A stretch of DNA of 64,000 bases from Isoetes taiwanensis (taxonomy: Eukaryota > Streptophyta > Lycopodiopsida > Isoetales > Isoetaceae), in NCBI GenBank assembly GCA_021234155.1, contig JAJEKV010000333.1, positions 248,001 to 312,000 of the forward strand. Direction: 5' to 3'. The translations under genes were made by a program, and so were the position numbers. Below the pieces are notes generated by a model. That model saw only the letters and a list, made by a program, of their open reading frames with translations. It made no database searches and was not told the DNA's origin. Positions 25,331 to 37,383 of this stretch are shown in pieces (position 1 is the first letter of the stretch; every line of letters begins with the position of its first letter).

Positions 25331-26767
25331 TTCGCTCGTGATCACTTTCTTCAACCTGGTTGTTTTGCTGTTGTCCTTGCTGTCCTCATCATCATTAGTT
25401 CTTGAATACTCCTTGTATATTACTCTCAACCCTTCCCACTCCCGTATTTGGCCCAACCAGTTGTTGAAATGGTCCGGCTGGAGGCCCCTTTGTTAAATCA
25501 TTTCGTTTACAATTAGTCTAGTTATGAAAGAGTTTTCAAAACTCTGTTTTTCATGGTGCAACAAGCGCAGTTTTACAGTCAAGGATTTTTGGAGTGGTGA
25601 CAACACTCCTCTCTGCAAAAATATCGGAAAATCAAGTCTTTGATCCCATTTTTCTATCTTCTTTCTGCTGAAAATATTATCAGAAAAATCATGATTGATT
25701 CTTTGTTCTCTTCTGCTTTATCTTGGTTTATCAGAAAATTTGTGCTTTTGCACAGTAAAAAAAAACAGAATTATGGAAGTCATGCAATACATCAGCAGGG
25801 TATTCCAAGGTTTTTATGAAGATTTCTTCTTTAGATTATTTCGTGAGGGCCCCCTTTAAGCCCCTATGGTGATCCTTTGTAGTATCTGTCCAATAAGCTC
25901 CAAACCGTGCAGAGCTGTTTTGTTTCAGAGCACTTTATTAATCAAGGGCCAGCAGCTTGGCTAGCCCCCTTTGAGCCCATAGTTCCTGCAAGCACACGAA
26001 AAGTTCAAAGTTTCTTGGGCTCCTGGCTTACCACAGATTCGGGGCAGATTCCAGCAAATATGACAAGGGATTTTTCAAGCTGTTAATCACACTTTGTCCC
26101 TGTCTGCACATCAAAGCGAGAAGCAACAGATTTTTTCAATACAGCATGATCAATTTTGGGGAGTTACCTCATTTCTACCTGCACAGAGTCTATTCCATTA
26201 TACAGATATTCCATGTTCTTCAAGCTCTATCAAGCTATCCGGCAGATTCCAGCACAATTTTCATCTTGCATCTTGTTTTGCATTAAAACATGTGAAGGAA
26301 AGGCCTTTCTTCCAGTATTTCGGCCTCCAGTTCGTCTACCTTCTAATTGAATTTTTTTAAGAGGGCCAGCATTTCTGCCAACCCCCATTCATTTGCTCAA
26401 GATAAGCAGGCTGCAACAAAGCCTTCAAGCAAGCATCAGGTCGGCTTTCTGGTTCATCTGCAAAACAAACAAATATTTTTATCAGTCAAGAAGCACAAAC
26501 TCGATCTTTTTTGTGGAGCACAGTCCAATCTTTTATCTCTCTATGCAGCATTCCTCCTAGGCTCATCTATCTATTCAAAGTTGAAGTGGCGATTTCCCCT
26601 CTGCAGCACCGATTCCAGCAAACCAATGGCTTTGTTACCGCACATCCGGCCAATTCTTATTTGTCCAATTTCGGCATCATCTCAGGCTTGATCTTTAGCA
26701 TGCGCACTTTAAGGCACATATTCAGCCCCATTCGCCATCATATTCTATGGAAATAGAAGCAATAGCA
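25331..26767. other. Leader-like LTR-element internal sequence, non-coding
   Basis: Lies between two primer sites that point towards each other (25313 plus, 26787 minus). C/T-rich on the plus strand with short frames only. A small minus-strand frame (25456-25265) is charged but unrecognised. It may join the 5' leaders of two different elements. Confidence 0.35.
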
Positions 26768-27132
26768 TCTCCCCGGCAACGACGCCAGTGTTTAGGGTCT
26801 GGGTTCGCGATCTCCTGCAAGACAGTATGAAGACCCTTGGATCAAAAAGGAGAATCCGGGCTGAGTGTCACGGGGGATTTTGCAAGAGAACAGAAAGAAA
26901 AAGTAGGAAAGAACAACACAAGACAACGAGAAGAAATCAGACTTTCTTGATATCAATTTGTATACATGAGCTCTCACAAAATCTTGGTCTCTTCTTTGAC
27001 CCGGGCGTGGTCTTCAGCGGGGGCATGGGTCTACTCCCCGATGCTTGACCTGATGCCTGATTCCTGCCCTGCTCCGTGGTCCTCAGGAATAGTCCTGTAC
27101 CTGGACATACAGGACTAACACTCCCCCCCACC
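26768..27132 (-). repeat. 332-bp LTR flanked by both a primer site and a polypurine tract
   Basis: Read on the minus strand: polypurine tract ggtgggggggag (27132-27121), then LTR from TGTTAGTCCTGT (27120) to CCTAAACA (26789), then TGGCGTCGTTGCCGGGGA (from 26787), a one-mismatch tRNA-Asp primer-binding site. So this single LTR is both the 3' LTR of the sequence at higher coordinates and the 5' LTR of the sequence at lower coordinates. Confidence 0.8.
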
Positions 27133-27139
27133 AAATGAC

Positions 27140-29400
27140 ACTCAGTGGAGAGATAAGCAGGAACAGTCTCAGGAGGCGGGAAACCAGGAACCTGTTGGAA
27201 ATCATCTTGACGGCTATGAGGGCGGGCCCGGAGTGATACTCCGTGATAAGTTCTTGTCGTTCCTTGAGCGCCTCCGGAGTGTTGAGACCAATTGAAGGGG
27301 TCGCATCAAGGAGAAATCCAGACTGCACCCTGTCCTCAAGGGCACGGTGAGCTTCCGCAGGTACATACTGGCATTCCATGAGAAGACATGTTTGAAGACC
27401 AAAGGCACTTGCACTAGCATTGGGATTGCAATAATAAATTGGTCGCTTGCGTGCAAGGGAACACTGGAGAAGACACGTCAAGACTGCACAGAATCCAGCT
27501 TGACGATGAACTGAGGGATCCGGAGATGTGGCAGCACGCTCCAAAAATTGGGTGAGACCCCAGAGGGCTTGAGCCGGCGTCTGCCATCCACGTTCATTGG
27601 GGATATAGATCCAATTTCGATTGCGCTCCAAGGTTTCACCTTCTTGCCAGACAGAGCGGCGAACAAAATGGAGATCACACCTGAGGTCTGTAGAGATATG
27701 AGCGGGAGTCCAATCTGCATGACCAGCCAAAGCAGCGGTCCAAAATGGGAAACGCCAATCAGATGTGAGATATTGACGGTGTGGTGGCGTTCCCAGAGAT
27801 GCATACAGATGATTTTCAGGAGGAGGCTGCATCGTGGGCTTCTGGGCCTGTTCACGGAATTCCTTCAGGAGGTCAGCATCTAAGATTTGACACCATTGTT
27901 CCCAGTCTGAACAGGTGAGCAAGGTGTGCACAGGAGGAGAGACCCATTCTGTGGGAATGATCTGACTATCAAGGTAAGCACGAAGAGTGTTGTAACCTCC
28001 AAGATGCTGTAAATAAATTTGGGCAAACTGAATTCCTATATCTTTAGATAAATTTTTTCGGACTTGTTGCAGAGTTTTAGCAATCCAAAGGGGGAGGTCA
28101 TGAGCAAGTTTTGACATATATTCTTCCTTGAAGGCGGTGGCATATGTCTGATCCTGCAAGTACTTGTTTTCAGGCAGCAAAAGCCACTGAGCAAGTTCAT
28201 TGCCATGGAAAGCACGGCTTTGCCCATCCTTAAACTTGTTGAGAGTGTCTAGAAGTCATGAATCACATAGGCCATTGGTTGAACCAGGCAAAAAATGAAA
28301 AATTCCTGATCATCACAAGTGAGAAGGCCATAGACCAAGAGAGCGCAAAAGAGACCTTTGTCTTCAATGGAGAAGTCAGGCCAAATAGTGAGGAGATCAG
28401 TGCTGCTGAGGGGCTCATGAATCTTGCCATTAGCTGAGTACCACTTAAGCAGGAAGAGATGACGGCGTGAAACAACATAGTCCAGATAGCTTGTAGGAGT
28501 TGAGAAATCTCTTGGAATTGTAAGAGCTAACTGAAGGCATGTCTCATGCTGACTCTGAGCTTCTTCAGCAGATTGAATAGCTTGCTGCAGCTGATGTTCC
28601 AGATCACAAATTTTATTATCCTTCTCAGCAAGAAGGCGGGACTGATCACGGAGCTTCCGATGAGAGTGCGTGACCTGTGAGGAGGATGGCCCTGGAATAG
28701 AAAGCTATAACTGAAGACTGGAAATTGTCGTGTCATCAGTCAGCTTCTACTACTGAGCATCTGAAAGCTGAGCTTGCAAGGCCGTGACCTGTGCCTGAAC
28801 TATTTAGCTGACCTTCCAGAACAGATATGCGGATATCACCTTGAGCCACTAGATGAAGCTGATGAGTGTAATCATTATGGAGCCCTTTATACAGGTCTTG
28901 ACTGTCAGCAAGAATTTTATCTTTTTCATTGAACCGTGCCAGAAGTTCTTGAATAGTGGCCTGGAGCCGAACTTGCTGATCTTAAAGTGGCACGCATGTC
29001 TTGCTCAGCTTTCAAAGCTTCACGGGCCTGAAGCAAGGCACCATGCTTATGCTGGAGACTGTCTTCCAAAGCTTGAACTTGAGTGTTGGCAGTCTGGAAC
29101 TCACGGTGAACAACATCCGTCGAGTCCATGTACTCTTTGACACCAGTCATGAATTGCTCCTGCGAGTCTTGAAGCCTGAGCATACATTCAGCTACAACCT
29201 GCTCGTATTGATAAATGGCACGTCGAGACTGAGGAGGTAACAGAGGTTGGACTTACAAGGAAGGGCGTGAAATGACAGATGCGGGGCGTTGAGAGACTTG
29301 CTAGGAGTGTGAATTTTTTATTTCCGTAGACTGAGAAGACGGGACATTAATAACAGGTTCTTGACGTGGCACTCGAGGTTGTGTGGATGACCGTTCTTCA
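27140..29400 (-). CDS. Long unidentified protein of an LTR element, coiled-coil N-terminus
   Basis: Minus-strand coding runs from about 29400 down to the polypurine tract in a few overlapping frames. The first part (29183-28926) is Gln/Glu-rich and heptad-like (QVQALEDSLQHKHGALLQAR), suggesting a coiled coil. The middle contains FLLKWYSANGKIHEPLSSTD. The last 340 codons (28180-27140) are open without interruption: WIAKTLQQVRKNLSKDIG, FPFWTAALAGHADWTPAHI, RQAGFCAVLTCLLQCSLARK. The open frame continues across the polypurine tract into the LTR before stopping at 27083. I recognise no gag, protease, RT, integrase or envelope motif. Being directly 5' of a polypurine tract it occupies the 'extra ORF' position, or the element is a non-autonomous carrier. 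Confidence 0.5.
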
Positions 29401-29407
29401 AGACGGG

Positions 29408-31001
29408 TGTGACGCTCCCTGAATATATACGGCCCCCGGCCGTGTACATACGGGGACTTTCCCCTCCCATGGCAACCATCCCGCCATGAGCAGGGCCCTC
29501 CGTCTATCCCGGGCCATCCGTAAGAGGAGCCCGAGTGAAGGACACGGAGGTATCATTCGGCCCAATTCAGTGAGACTCCTAAGTCGCGGAAGCGTGAATA
29601 CATGTTAGCACACAACATAAATCATATATAAATAACCACCACGAAGGGTGGCACATCCATCCAAATACTAACAGCAAAGAATATGCATCTAATCCTAAGG
29701 AAAACACCCCAAACCCCAGGTTCTACCCCGGTTCAGACTCCTGTGAGGATGGACTAACGGCTCGGTCTCAAGAGATCAACAGACAGAGGTATAACCTGGC
29801 ATTGGCTGGCATAGAACATCGGCTAGGGTTGTCCACTCCATCCGCCCCGCCTGTGCACACTTTGCAGATGGGTCGATTCATGCTATGGCATCACTATAGC
29901 CTTCCGGAGACGCAGACTCAAGGCATCACCCTTCGAGCCTACTCCAGGGTTCATGAAGCCCCGGTCCGACGAGGCAGTCGTGGAAGCGCCCCTTCCGTGA
30001 TCGCAGGGGTTCCATGGGTGAGCTTAGAGAATGCGTGCCGCATCAGCCCCCCGCGATCCGCACGAACTTACTCACCCTAAATCTACTCAGTGCATGGTGC
30101 CCCATAACGGGTCACACCTCTACACCTGTGGAGTGTCGACCCATACCCGCCCCCACGCGGACCAGGCCATCGTGCCTAGCCCACTCAAGGAGTCTCGTGA
30201 GCCTTTATGTTCATGCAAGACCCCACCCCCACTTCACCACAAGGTCCCTTCTCCGGGTGCTAAGCCATTCCATAGCATCTACGCACCCGGTGGTCTCGCA
30301 TAGGTAAGGCGCATGTAATGGGAAATACAGGGATCAACCTAGGAGTATACTACTAACATGGCTCAGAGGTCTCTACCCCCCTTAATTCCCCCATTTCCAG
30401 AGTAATACTATGCAAAGAACTATCAATCCATCCTTTAAGAGCAAGACCAGAATCAGAGATAAAGAGAACTCACCTTTGCAATCAAGGGTTAGTTCCTACA
30501 AGTAAAGCACAGAGAGAACAGAAGAAATAAACACAACAAGTGCCCAACAGGGGCGCTACCCTAGAACATCAAGCTATACTAACCACCCACCTGAGTTCCT
30601 CGCTAGATCCATTATCGCCGCAGATTCCATCTTCCTTTGACTTGGCGCCAAGATCGACACACAAGTAAGTTGGGTGCTTAGCAAGGGTGGCCGCTCAGCT
30701 GCTGCTCCTCTTGGTCGATTAGGGGGTCAATTAGGGATAGGGGTCAAGTTGATGACCCAAATTGGAATTCCCCATGCTGGCCAATCGATTTAGGCCAGGT
30801 GGCGCCTTCCCAAAGCATTAATTAACTTAATTAACCCACTTAGACATTAATTCCCTAATCATAGGTTATTATCCTTAATGATCTAATTTAATCCCTTTTA
30901 GGTCAACTCCCTAGGTTACAATACCCCATGGTGGCGTACCTTTACTGGGTGACGTGTCAGTATATTTATACGTATACCGTATAAATACTTGAAACGTCAC
31001 A
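29408..31001 (-). repeat. 3' LTR of Ty3/gypsy chromovirus, 1594 bp
   Basis: Plus-strand ends are tgtgacgctccc and ...gaaacgtcaca, an inverted TGTGACG/CGTCACA pair. On the minus strand it follows a polypurine tract, aaggaggggagaa (31014-31002). It is GC-rich in its outer half (29.4-30.3 kb). The inner end carries a nested palindrome (listed separately). No partner 5' LTR is recognisable in the window. It abuts the coiled-coil ORF at 29400, suggesting this element inserted into that one. Confidence 0.85.
30949..31000. other. Nested palindrome at the LTR edge
   Basis: The inner stem tatttatacg / cgtataaata is perfect around a 5-nt centre (30963-30987), and an outer pair gtgacgt / acgtcac encloses it (30949-30955 with 30994-31000). 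Could be a promoter/enhancer fold in U3 or an integrase recognition feature. Confidence 0.6.
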
Positions 31002-31611
31002 TTCTCCCCTCCTTAAAAATAATGCTGTCCTCAGCATTGGGGTTAGATACAACAATAGGAAGTTACATTATGAAGGAAGGTAGTTGCTTATTTCCGAAGG
31101 TAATACATTAAAAACTTTAAAGTTTGAAACAGTTTAAGCACCGAGGTGCATTTCACATGATTATGACAAGCAAAAAGTTCAAGGACCGAAGTCCAATATC
31201 AACATCAGAGTAACAAAAGGACAAGACGTGTAGAGAAAATAAAACCGGAGAAATCGGGCCATCAGCAACCCTCTATACATGGGCAGGTCACGAACTGCTT
31301 ACTGGCCTGCACATGTCAATATATCAGTATATATAATAATCTAAATAGATTGTGGTTGAAGGGACCACCCCCTATAATAAATAAAAGAAAATCCTATCTA
31401 CAAGGGAACCTATCATGTCTATAGTATGCAATTCATTGCGGCATAAGGAATGGTCAAGTTCCCATTATAGCCGAGATGAACGCGGTCTATCAACTACATG
31501 CTCTGCAAGCAATTCGTGGTCATGTCAACATCGACAGTACACCACGTCCTAGAGAACACAAAGGTGATCTCATCATCGGTAACTATTGTTACTTACGATG
31601 CATCTACCCCT

Positions 31612-32200
31612 CTAGATCGTTACTCGGGCAATCAAGCTTCCAAGCTTACCGCCGGCTGCGGGGTTGATAGCATCGTTGATGGTGCGGCCCTGAGATTCCC
31701 GCATGAAGTCCGGATAGTGCTTCTCAAGGTCTATCTTCATCACCCAGGTAGCATCCTCAACTGGTAAGTGTTTCCACTTAACCAAGTATTGCAACATTTG
31801 AGTCCTTCTGGTTTGTTTATAAGCTCGATCAAGAAGAGCTTGTGCACTATTTCCGCCTGCTCCTCTGTCATTTCTAGGAGGGTTGGGGTATCAAAACCTC
31901 CTCCTCGATCAGGGTGTATTGTTTCGTAAGACTCACGTGAAAGACCCTGTGGAACTTCAAGCGGGGTGGCAAATCCAAGCGATATGCCTGTTCTCCAACA
32001 CGTTCAATGATTTTGAACGGCCCAGCCCATCTGGGTGCCAGCTTCTTGCAGTTACCAATCTTAAGTTTGGCCTGTTTTACCTTAATCTTAAGCCAAACCG
32101 AAGTCGCCGACTGAAGACTCAGAGGGTTCTCAGGTTTATCCGCTACACTCTTTTTCTGACCGACAGGGCACAAGAGAGGGTAACCATTTAACTTCCTCAA
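31612..32200 (-). pseudogene. Integrase C-terminal module and chromodomain
   Basis: Reads LKIGNCKKLAPRWAGPFKII then RLDLPPRLKFHRVFHVSLTK (GPF/Y-type module at the end of integrase), followed around 31797-31612 by LQYLVKWKHLPVEDATWV, a chromodomain core with the YLVKWK...E.TW signature. Chromodomains guide integration to chromatin with methylated H3 tails. Frames differ between the two parts. Confidence 0.85.
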
Positions 32201-32975
32201 CCAAAGCTTGCATTTCTAAGAGGAGTTGTTGAGAAACCTCCACTTTAGAAAGTGGGTTATGCCATGTGTCTGGAGTAAGGCATTGATAACCATAATTTAT
32301 CATGAAGGGAGACATTCTGGAAGATTCCTGTTTCATACTGTTATAGGCAAACTCGACCAAATAAATATAGTCAGCCCATTGCGATTGCTTACTCCACACA
32401 TAACTCCGTAGCATATCCTCTATAATACGATTGGTACGCTCTGTCTGACCATCCGTCTGAGGATGATATGCCGTACTCATGGCAAGCTTGGTCTGGATGG
32501 TGGCAAAGAAATCTTTCCAGAATGCACTTACGAATTTGGGATCCCTGTCGGATACAATAACTCGCGCATTCCATGCAATCAAGATCTCCTTATGAATAGC
32601 AAAGCGGTATCGGCATGATCCGCGGGTATGACATAGTTTTGACAATTTATCGACCACTACCATCAATGCATCATATCCACGGAGAGTACGTGGAAGGCCC
32701 ACAATGAAATCCATGGTTATCACTTCCCACTTAGCGTTGGGCACATCCAGATGTTGCAACTCTCCCCGAGTCCTTAATCGCCAGCCTTTGGTTTGTTTGA
32801 CACAACTAAAAAACTTTTTAATGTACCTAGCAATGTCCTTCTTCATAGAGGGCCGTAAATAACGGAGCGGATCTTGAAGTAGGTCTTCATAAAACCTCCA
32901 TGTCCGTCCGCCTATAGGATCAAGCAGCAGCGTGTCATGGAGAATTAGTTTACGCGACTCAAGTCTCGTGTACAC
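32136..32975 (-). pseudogene. Gypsy integrase
   Basis: An open stretch of about 280 codons. CVKQTKG is the end of the HHCC zinc domain; ITMDFIVGLP (first Asp), VIVSDRDPKF (second Asp) and HPQTDGQTERTNR (Glu) make the DDE triad; then YNSMKQESSRMSPF. All three catalytic residues are present. A small irregularity at KLCHTRGSCRYRFA suggests a local indel. It is the least damaged part of this element. Confidence 0.9.
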
Positions 32976-33062
32976 ACAACTTATCCTTGTAATATAACAA
33001 GTTGCCGCTCTTTCTTATAGGAACGAAAGCTTCACGCTCTTTATCGCTGCATGCCTCCTTAT

Positions 33063-34300
33063 TCAAACTATCCCAAACATCACGGAACTCGGATCCGTGG
33101 CTAAGGGTCCGCTTATATCGCTTCCCAAACTCACCGGTGAGCGTGGAAATTGCGCTACAATGGGTTCGGGAGGGGATGGCGTGACAACGCCGGCAAGAAC
33201 CACATTGTGTTTCCTGTGCTTATACATAATCTCAAAATCATACTCCTCTAAAAATTCCATCCATCTTCTCCGACGGAGGTTGAGATTTGATCGGGTCGAT
33301 AGATAACGGAGACTGGATGATCCGTGATCAAGGTGGAATCTTCTACCAAGAAGGTAGTGTCTCCATATTCAAAAAGCGAACCACTGCCCAACAATTCTTG
33401 ATCATGGGTAGGGTAGCTTGTTCTCGCCTCATTCATCTTCTTAGAATCATAGGCTATAACCCTTTCGCCTTGCATGAGAACTCCCACCAGTAGCAATCTT
33501 ATCGCATCCGTTGCTACTATCTTGTCCTTTTCCGGTTCGCAATGTGAGGACCGGTGCTGATGTCAAGGCATCCTTAAGTTTTCAAAACCGCTCGACCTTT
33601 GCTTTCCAATGTTCCATCCAATCCTTGACTTTCTCATGCTTTGTAAGGTCGGTAAGAGGTGCTGCAATTTTTGCAAAATCCTTAACAAATTTCTGGTAAT
33701 ATCCCCGCCAATCCCAAGAAACTTCGACCTCGACCCGGGATTCACCCCTGTAAGACCCGTGATAAACCTAGTGAGTGTATGGAACCTCGCGATACTAGAA
33801 GTTTAAAATCGACATTCTAGTGTATTTTTCTATGGAAGGGTGATCCTTGATAGGGGGTGTTTCTTCTATTTTGCTCATGTGATAAAGGTGAATCCGTGAA
33901 TGGGCCAATTCCTATTTTTGCCGGATCCTACCGAAATAACATGGCCTAAATAGTCCACCTTGGAGTGGCAAACTTGCACTTAGAGAACTTGGCAAAGAGC
34001 TGATGACGTCTTAACTTTTGTAGGGCCAAGCGAAGATGGGCCTCATGTTCCTCTAGAGTTTTACTATAGATGAGAATGTCATCAAAGAAAATAACAACAA
34101 AGTCATCCAAGTATTGGCGGAAGACATCATTCATTAACCGTGATAAAAGTTGGGGGGGCATTAGTTAATCCAAAAGGCATAACGGTAAACTCATAATGCC
34201 CATATCTCGCTAAAAAGCAGATTTATGGATGTCCTCCTCCTTAATCCTTATTTGATGATATCCTGAGCGTAAATCAATCTTTTTTGAGAAATACTTGGCC
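33063..34300 (-). pseudogene. Gypsy RNase H and reverse transcriptase, frameshifted
   Basis: From low to high coordinates (C to N): EYDFEIMYKHRKHNVV (RNase H end); GVLMQGERVIAYDSKKMNEA with SYPTHDQELL (RNase H/tether); fragments of the connection domain near 33600-33740; [18 protein letters not shown] and [18 protein letters not shown] (34161-33946), containing the [13 protein letters not shown] catalytic Asp pair. Upstream RT motifs around 34200-34450 are detectable only as pieces. Confidence 0.85.
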
Positions 34301-35049
34301 CCTTGCAATCGGGTCCATTAGATCATCTCGCCCTAGGCAAAGCATAGCGATTTTTTATGATATGCTTATTGAGTCTGCCGATAATCAATACACATCCTCA
34401 AGGAGCCATCCTTCTTCTTAACAAAAAGGATAGGAGCCAAAAGATCTAAACGCTAGGACTAATGAAACCTAGGTTTAATAACTCCCCGGTTGCTTTTTAA
34501 GCTCGGCCAATTGTGGGGACTCATACAAGACGGGCCTTACCGGTAGGCTTAGTACCGGTTCTAAGGCTATTTCACATTCTACTCCTCTAAAAGGAGGAAG
34601 TTTCGATCTCATCCGAAAAAGATCGCTAAATTTCTGAGAAGTTTAGCAATGCCCTCCGGCAAGGTATCAATTACTTGCTTCGCTTTTGGCATCCGACTCA
34701 ATGGATGCAAGTCCGATAATGCAGCAACTTATCCTTATGTATAGCCTTATTTAACCGCTCGATGGTCATAGATCGCATAATGGGGTTTAAGGAGTCACCT
34801 TTTATAGTCACGCTGGCTCCATTAGTCGCGTTGAAGGTAACCTCTCGCTTTCTCGCAGCCTATATTGGCCTTTGCAGATGCCAAGAATTCCATACCAACA
34901 ATCGATCATATTTGCCTATATCCATTAATTCGCACCCAACCCACGTAATCGGTGCACCGGCAAATGCATTTTAAGGTTAATGCAACGCCATGAGTATGTC
35001 CGATCTTACCATCGGCTAAAAATGACAGTTTCGGGTCGGGATCTCAAGG

Positions 35050-35400
35050 TTTCAAGCCGCAATACCGGCCATTCTAGGAGAAGCAAAATTATGTGTACTA
35101 CCCGTATCCATCAGAATTATGAAAGGTTTGTCGCCTACTTGACCTATGGTGGAAATAATGGCAGTTGACTTTCAGCATTGCGGTTTCAATGGCTGCAAGG
35201 ATATGGGACTCACCGTGAATGTATTCGCAAGCCTCCTCGTCGGCAGTGTGGTGTGGACTCGAGGTCATCCTAATCGAGGTCGGCCATGGCCAGTCAAGGC
35301 GTCTGCGGACATAAGGACAATTTCGCATGAAGTGCCCGCCGCATACACCGTAGCATGCCTTATCTCGCCGGAGTCGTTCTCGAGCCTCTTTGGGAATGGA
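35050..35400 (-). pseudogene. Gypsy aspartic protease and gag zinc knuckle
   Basis: Around 35155-35085 the minus strand reads GDKPFIILMDTGSTHNFASP, with the DTGS active site of a retropepsin. Around 35360-35310 CYGVCGGHFMRNCP is a CCHC knuckle with altered spacing, most easily explained by a small indel. Confidence 0.8.
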
Positions 35401-35438
35401 TCGTAAGAGGTTCAACTTTCTTACCGCATTGTTCGGGT

Positions 35439-36463
35439 TTATCGGGCTGAAGGTGAGGTTTCTTTTCCCCGGCCGCTAGGGGTTCGGGCCGAGAGGCCCC
35501 GGATCGGGTGAACGGCCCTTATAAGGTGTGTACGGGCGCATGGGAGTAGGATGCCGGACGCTGGTACCGCCCCTCCGGGCGTATCTTCTTCAAGGCTCAA
35601 TGCCTTAGCCTCAGCCTCTGCAACTGACTTGGGGTCTATGGCCTTAACCATTCGTTTAATTGAGGGGGCCAACCCTTCAATATAACCCTCCACCGCCCTC
35701 TTTTCATTCATACCCGGCACATATAGCCTCAGGCGCATGAATTCATCTGTGTAGGCCTGAACTGACATACCCTTTTGCTCCAACCGGTAAAAAGTTTGAA
35801 TCTGTTGGCATTTGTGCGCACGAGGCACGCAATGCGACTTAAAGGCTTTGGCAAACTTTTTGAACTTGCACCTCTTCTTCGCCCGTGATGTTTGGTTTCT
35901 GCATAGCCCTTCCACCAACACGGGCAGCCTCAGAAGGTTTGTGGTGGCAACCTTTCTCGTATCCTTTTCTCACATACCATAGGATTTCCCAAACTCCTTC
36001 ATCTCGCCCAACCAAGACTCGTGATTCAACCGCCTCTAGATTTCCCATCAAACCGGGCCGCTTCCTATTTTTCCATATACTAGTTATGGTCAGACAACCG
36101 CCTTACTTGCATTCTTTGTCCCGGCGCTTTGCATGGTCACCAGATGATACAGACGATTCGGAGGATACAGAGGTGGCACTATCCCTTGAGGAACTTCGAT
36201 GACGTTTGGAACGGTGCCTCCTTTGTGCGGGTACAGGGCCCGGTTCCGGTGCAAGTGGCTGGTGCTCGGGTGGTGGACTTGGTGGTAACGAGGTAACTCC
36301 CGTCCATCTTCCCGCACATGCCGTGGGGATTACGCTTAACACATAAGTCCAGAATCTCGACTAATTGCCTCTTCATCAACATAAGTTCTTGCTCAGGTGT
36401 TAGCCTACTGGCATTCGAGGGTGTTTGCCAGGCGGCGTTACGTACACCGTCTATATTGACCAT
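35439..36463 (-). pseudogene. Gypsy gag
   Basis: Starts with MVNIDGVRNAAW at 36463. After frame changes it gives FKKFAKAFKSHCVPRAHKCQ and the conserved GMSVQAYTDEFMRLRLYVPG and VEGYIEGLAPSIKRMV of the retrotransposon gag family. Base composition is unusually CpG-rich here compared with the host. Confidence 0.8.
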
Positions 36464-36479
36464 AAAAAAAATATAAGCA

Positions 36480-36760
36480 GAATTACAGTGACATCAAGTC
36501 CCGCAAACAAGATCATTTCCAATAATATTAAGACAGAGTAAATCAAAGAGTACAATAGAAAAGATCTTTATTATAAGTGAGAACAATCGTTACATTAGAG
36601 ATCATTACATTGGTAGTTACAAAACTTAAAGTGATATCATACAGAGATAGATATTATACATTGGACAATCCTTACACTCACACATAAACATAGCAAAGCT
36701 GAGGGGATCGGGCCTAGGGCTTATTTAAAGGGTACAAGATAGAGTAGCTTAACGCTCAGA
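36480..36760 (-). other. AT-rich spacer with polyadenylation-like signal
   Basis: Separates the gypsy gag from the upstream gene cluster. On the minus strand it contains aataaag near 36570 and reads like a 3' untranslated region of the ORF upstream of it. No LTR end or primer-binding site is seen. Confidence 0.35.
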
Positions 36761-36767
36761 CAACCGA

Positions 36768-37140
36768 CTACCTTGTAGCGAGCCCGTGCCCGATAATGAC
36801 AGTTGGTAGTCTAGCGATGGGGCTAATGATAAGGAGATTAAAAGCCTTCTTAGCGCATAGAAAATCTGCCACAAGTGATTCATCAAGCCAAAAAGCTTCA
36901 TGCCTTGTCATGTCCCAAGAATCCCATGTTCGATTTAAGAGTTTGTCGTAAGTCCTCAAAGGCCCGTTCTCTGAGAATGTTGACTACTTCCAATCCTTTA
37001 TTTGGATCATAGGGCTCTCCTTGTTCGTTGTGTTCCCCTACCTCGTAATCATCATCATCCCGCCCCGTACTCCCCGCATCGCTGGCCATAATCCCGGTCC
37101 GAGGTCCCGGATCGCTCTTCAGATTTCATTGGTGATTCTT
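36768..37140 (-). CDS. Third short ORF of the histone-fold cluster, unidentified
   Basis: Begins MASDAGSTGRDDDDYEVGEH at 37089 with an acidic N-terminus, then GLEVVNILRERAFEDLRQTL. A frame change near 36940 continues into LDESLVADFLCAKKAFNLLI (to 36768). It lies directly downstream of the H2A-like gene, same strand, with short spacing. The helical content could be a histone fold, but I cannot align it to H2B or H4 by eye. Confidence 0.3.
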
Positions 37141-37383
37141 TCCTCATATTCTGCGAGTTCCTCGTCTGCAAGACGGTAGGAATGAATATATAACATTGAA
37201 CAATTTCTTATGTTCCAACTCTAAGGAAGAAAGATAAGCAATGAAGGGAAAAGACAATTCAATGGTTTCCAACAGTACAAGCAAGTATAAGAAGATGGTA
37301 CATAGATTATGTGATGGCCCATTAAAGGAAATGCCAATCAAAATTATATAAGACTGAATACAATTGTCTAATAAAATCTAGAA

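Larger units (their letters stand above)
31002..36463 (-). mobile_element. Internal region of Ty3/gypsy chromovirus, 5'-truncated
   Basis: Domain order on the minus strand is gag, zinc knuckle, protease, RT, RNase H, integrase, chromodomain, polypurine tract and 3' LTR, that is, a chromovirus. The modules are itemised below. Frames are interrupted many times. No primer-binding site or 5' LTR is seen before the gag ATG at 36463. Confidence 0.85.

Noticed and set aside
29802-30307. Three overlapping plus-strand frames of 90-97 codons
   Set aside because: They lie inside the GC-rich half of the chromovirus LTR, overlap each other and have no domain; low stop density follows from base composition.
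36464-36760. 5' LTR of the chromovirus
   Set aside because: No sequence matching the TGTGACG...CGTCACA LTR, no TGGTATCAGAGC-type primer site, and far too short for a 1.6 kb LTR.
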